Shown here piece after piece: positions 6,167 through 6,899 of a stretch of 6,899 nucleotides of DNA; within the stretch, counting starts at the first letter, position 1; each line of letters opens with the position of its first letter. The stretch is from Planctomycetes bacterium SM23_32. GTDB taxonomy: Bacteria; Planctomycetota; Brocadiia; SM23-32. The notes below the pieces were generated by a model. It saw only the letters and a program-made list of their open reading frames with translations. It was not told the DNA's origin and did no database searches. Position numbers and translations under genes: made by a program. The DNA is taken from NCBI GenBank assembly GCA_001303885.1, contig LJUE01000126.1, positions 1-6,899 of the forward strand, written 5' to 3'.

Positions 6167-6899
6167 CTACCATATGCTGAGTATGATGGTATCCGGCTTC
6201 TGGTCCCGGACCAGCTCGATGACGATGAACAGCTCGTTCTCGGCGAGGACGTCTTCGGCGACCTTGTCGAAGGCGGCGATCAGCGCGTCCATGTCGGTCA
6301 CCGCCATCATATTCACCTGCGTGAGGGCGTCGCCTGGTCGAAGGCCCATCCGGCGCAGCATGTTACCTTCCGGGATGCGGTCCAGCACCAGGCCCACCGG
6401 CTCCCCAGCGGCATCGTGGGCCGGGCTGCCTGACACGTCGCCTATGTTCTGCCGGAGGTCTTCAATGAAGGCGTCGAACTCCTCCAGGTCAATGTCGGCC
6501 AGCTCGGCCGCGCCCTGCGCCGGCCCGGCCGTCTCGACAGGTTGTGCCGCGACGGCCACGGCGCGCAGCGGCGCAACGGCCGTCGGCCGGGCACGCTTTG
6601 AGGGGGCCACCGGCAGCTCCACCCGCCGTCCGCCCTGGTCCAGGACCACGCCCTCCCGGGTGACCATAACGACGCGACCTCCCTCCAAGCTCCCGCCCGG
6701 CCGGATCAGCTTCTGCTCGCCGGAACCAGTCTCCACTATGGCCAGAGCACGACTGCCCTGCACGATGGTGCCAATCACGGTGGCCTGGACCGATGCCTCA
6801 GGCTGGGGGCGTTCGGCCCTTGCCGGGCCCGGCAACCCGAACGCCGGATGATCGGCGATAGCGGCGTACGAGCTGACCGGGGTCTCGACGGCGGCTGAA
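6167..6899 (-). CDS. gspC: Type II secretion system protein GspC (5' partial), HR and PDZ domains
   Basis: Inner-membrane clamp protein that connects the T2SS inner-membrane platform to the secretin through its periplasmic homology region. The frame stays open to the right edge, giving 243 visible residues; the true start and the N-terminal membrane helix lie outside. A TTG at 6835 could be mistaken for a start, but the 21 codons before it encode SYAAIADHPAF, which resembles the conserved Tyr...Ile...Phe segment that follows the membrane anchor in GspC, so the TTG is internal. Visible residues about 36-98 form the HR domain (GTIVQGSRALAIVETG, then GGRVVMVTREGVVLDQGGRRVELPV). An Ala/Pro-rich linker and an acidic helix (LEEFDAFIEDLRQNIGDV, about 137-154) follow. 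Residues about 167-243 are a PDZ domain with GLRPGDALTQVN. The gene ends TAG, 63 nt before gspD. The PDZ has Asn-Met-Met where Asn-Gly is usual. Identity as GspC rests on HR plus PDZ plus position just before the secretin gene. Confidence 0.88.
   Translation of the reverse strand, partial: SAAVETPVSSYAAIADHPAFGLPGPARAERPQPEASVQATVIGTIVQGSRALAIVETGSGEQKLIRPGGSLEGGRVVMVTREGVVLDQGGRRVELPVAPSKRARPTAVAPLRAVAVAAQPVETAGPAQGAAELADIDLEEFDAFIEDLRQNIGDVSGSPAHDAAGEPVGLVLDRIPEGNMLRRMGLRPGDALTQVNMMAVTDMDALIAAFDKVAEDVLAENELFIVIELVRDQKPDTIILSIW

Noticed and set aside
5925..6851. A 308-codon plus-strand open frame opposite gspC and the start of gspD
   Set aside because: Ser/Arg/Thr/Pro-rich composition without recognisable domain; it spans two real genes and their spacer, which is not how a genuine gene would lie here.

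Overview
The window is a near-complete, tightly packed stretch of a type II secretion system (T2SS, general secretory pathway) operon, entirely on the minus strand. Transcription runs from the right edge to the left in the order gspC (5' end cut off by the window edge), gspD, gspE, gspF, gspG, gspH, gspI (3' end cut off). This is the canonical gspC-D-E-F-G-H-I order, so gspJ, gspK, gspL and gspM would be expected beyond position 1, outside the window.

The organism is a GC-rich bacterium (about two thirds G+C by eye, with strong G/C preference at third codon positions). It must be a diderm, because it encodes an outer-membrane secretin with a signal peptide. The phylum cannot be fixed from this sequence. 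The proteins are clearly family members but diverge from the textbook gammaproteobacterial ones, for example in the pseudopilin cleavage site of GspI and the PDZ turn of GspC. A deltaproteobacterial, planctomycete-type or other environmental lineage is possible but only a guess.

Layout, right to left: 6899-6167 GspC (inner-membrane clamp protein, HR and PDZ domains); 63-nt gap with a strong ribosome binding site; 6103-4178 GspD secretin; 14-nt overlap; 4191-2476 GspE ATPase; 10-nt gap; 2465-1254 GspF platform protein; 18-nt gap with the best ribosome binding site in the window; 1235-777 GspG major pseudopilin; 37-nt gap; 739-296 GspH minor pseudopilin; 4-nt GTGA overlap; 299-1 GspI minor pseudopilin. 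There is no non-coding stretch over 63 nt, and I see no promoter, terminator, RNA gene, mobile element or CRISPR.

How the parts work together, from family knowledge: GspE hydrolyses ATP at the cytoplasmic face and, through GspF (and GspL/GspM, not seen here), drives assembly of a GspG pseudopilus. The pseudopilus is tipped by minor pseudopilins including GspH and GspI. GspC links this inner-membrane assembly to the GspD channel, through which folded periplasmic proteins leave the cell.

I found no convincing undescribed system. The findings are modest sequence peculiarities within a recognisable T2SS.
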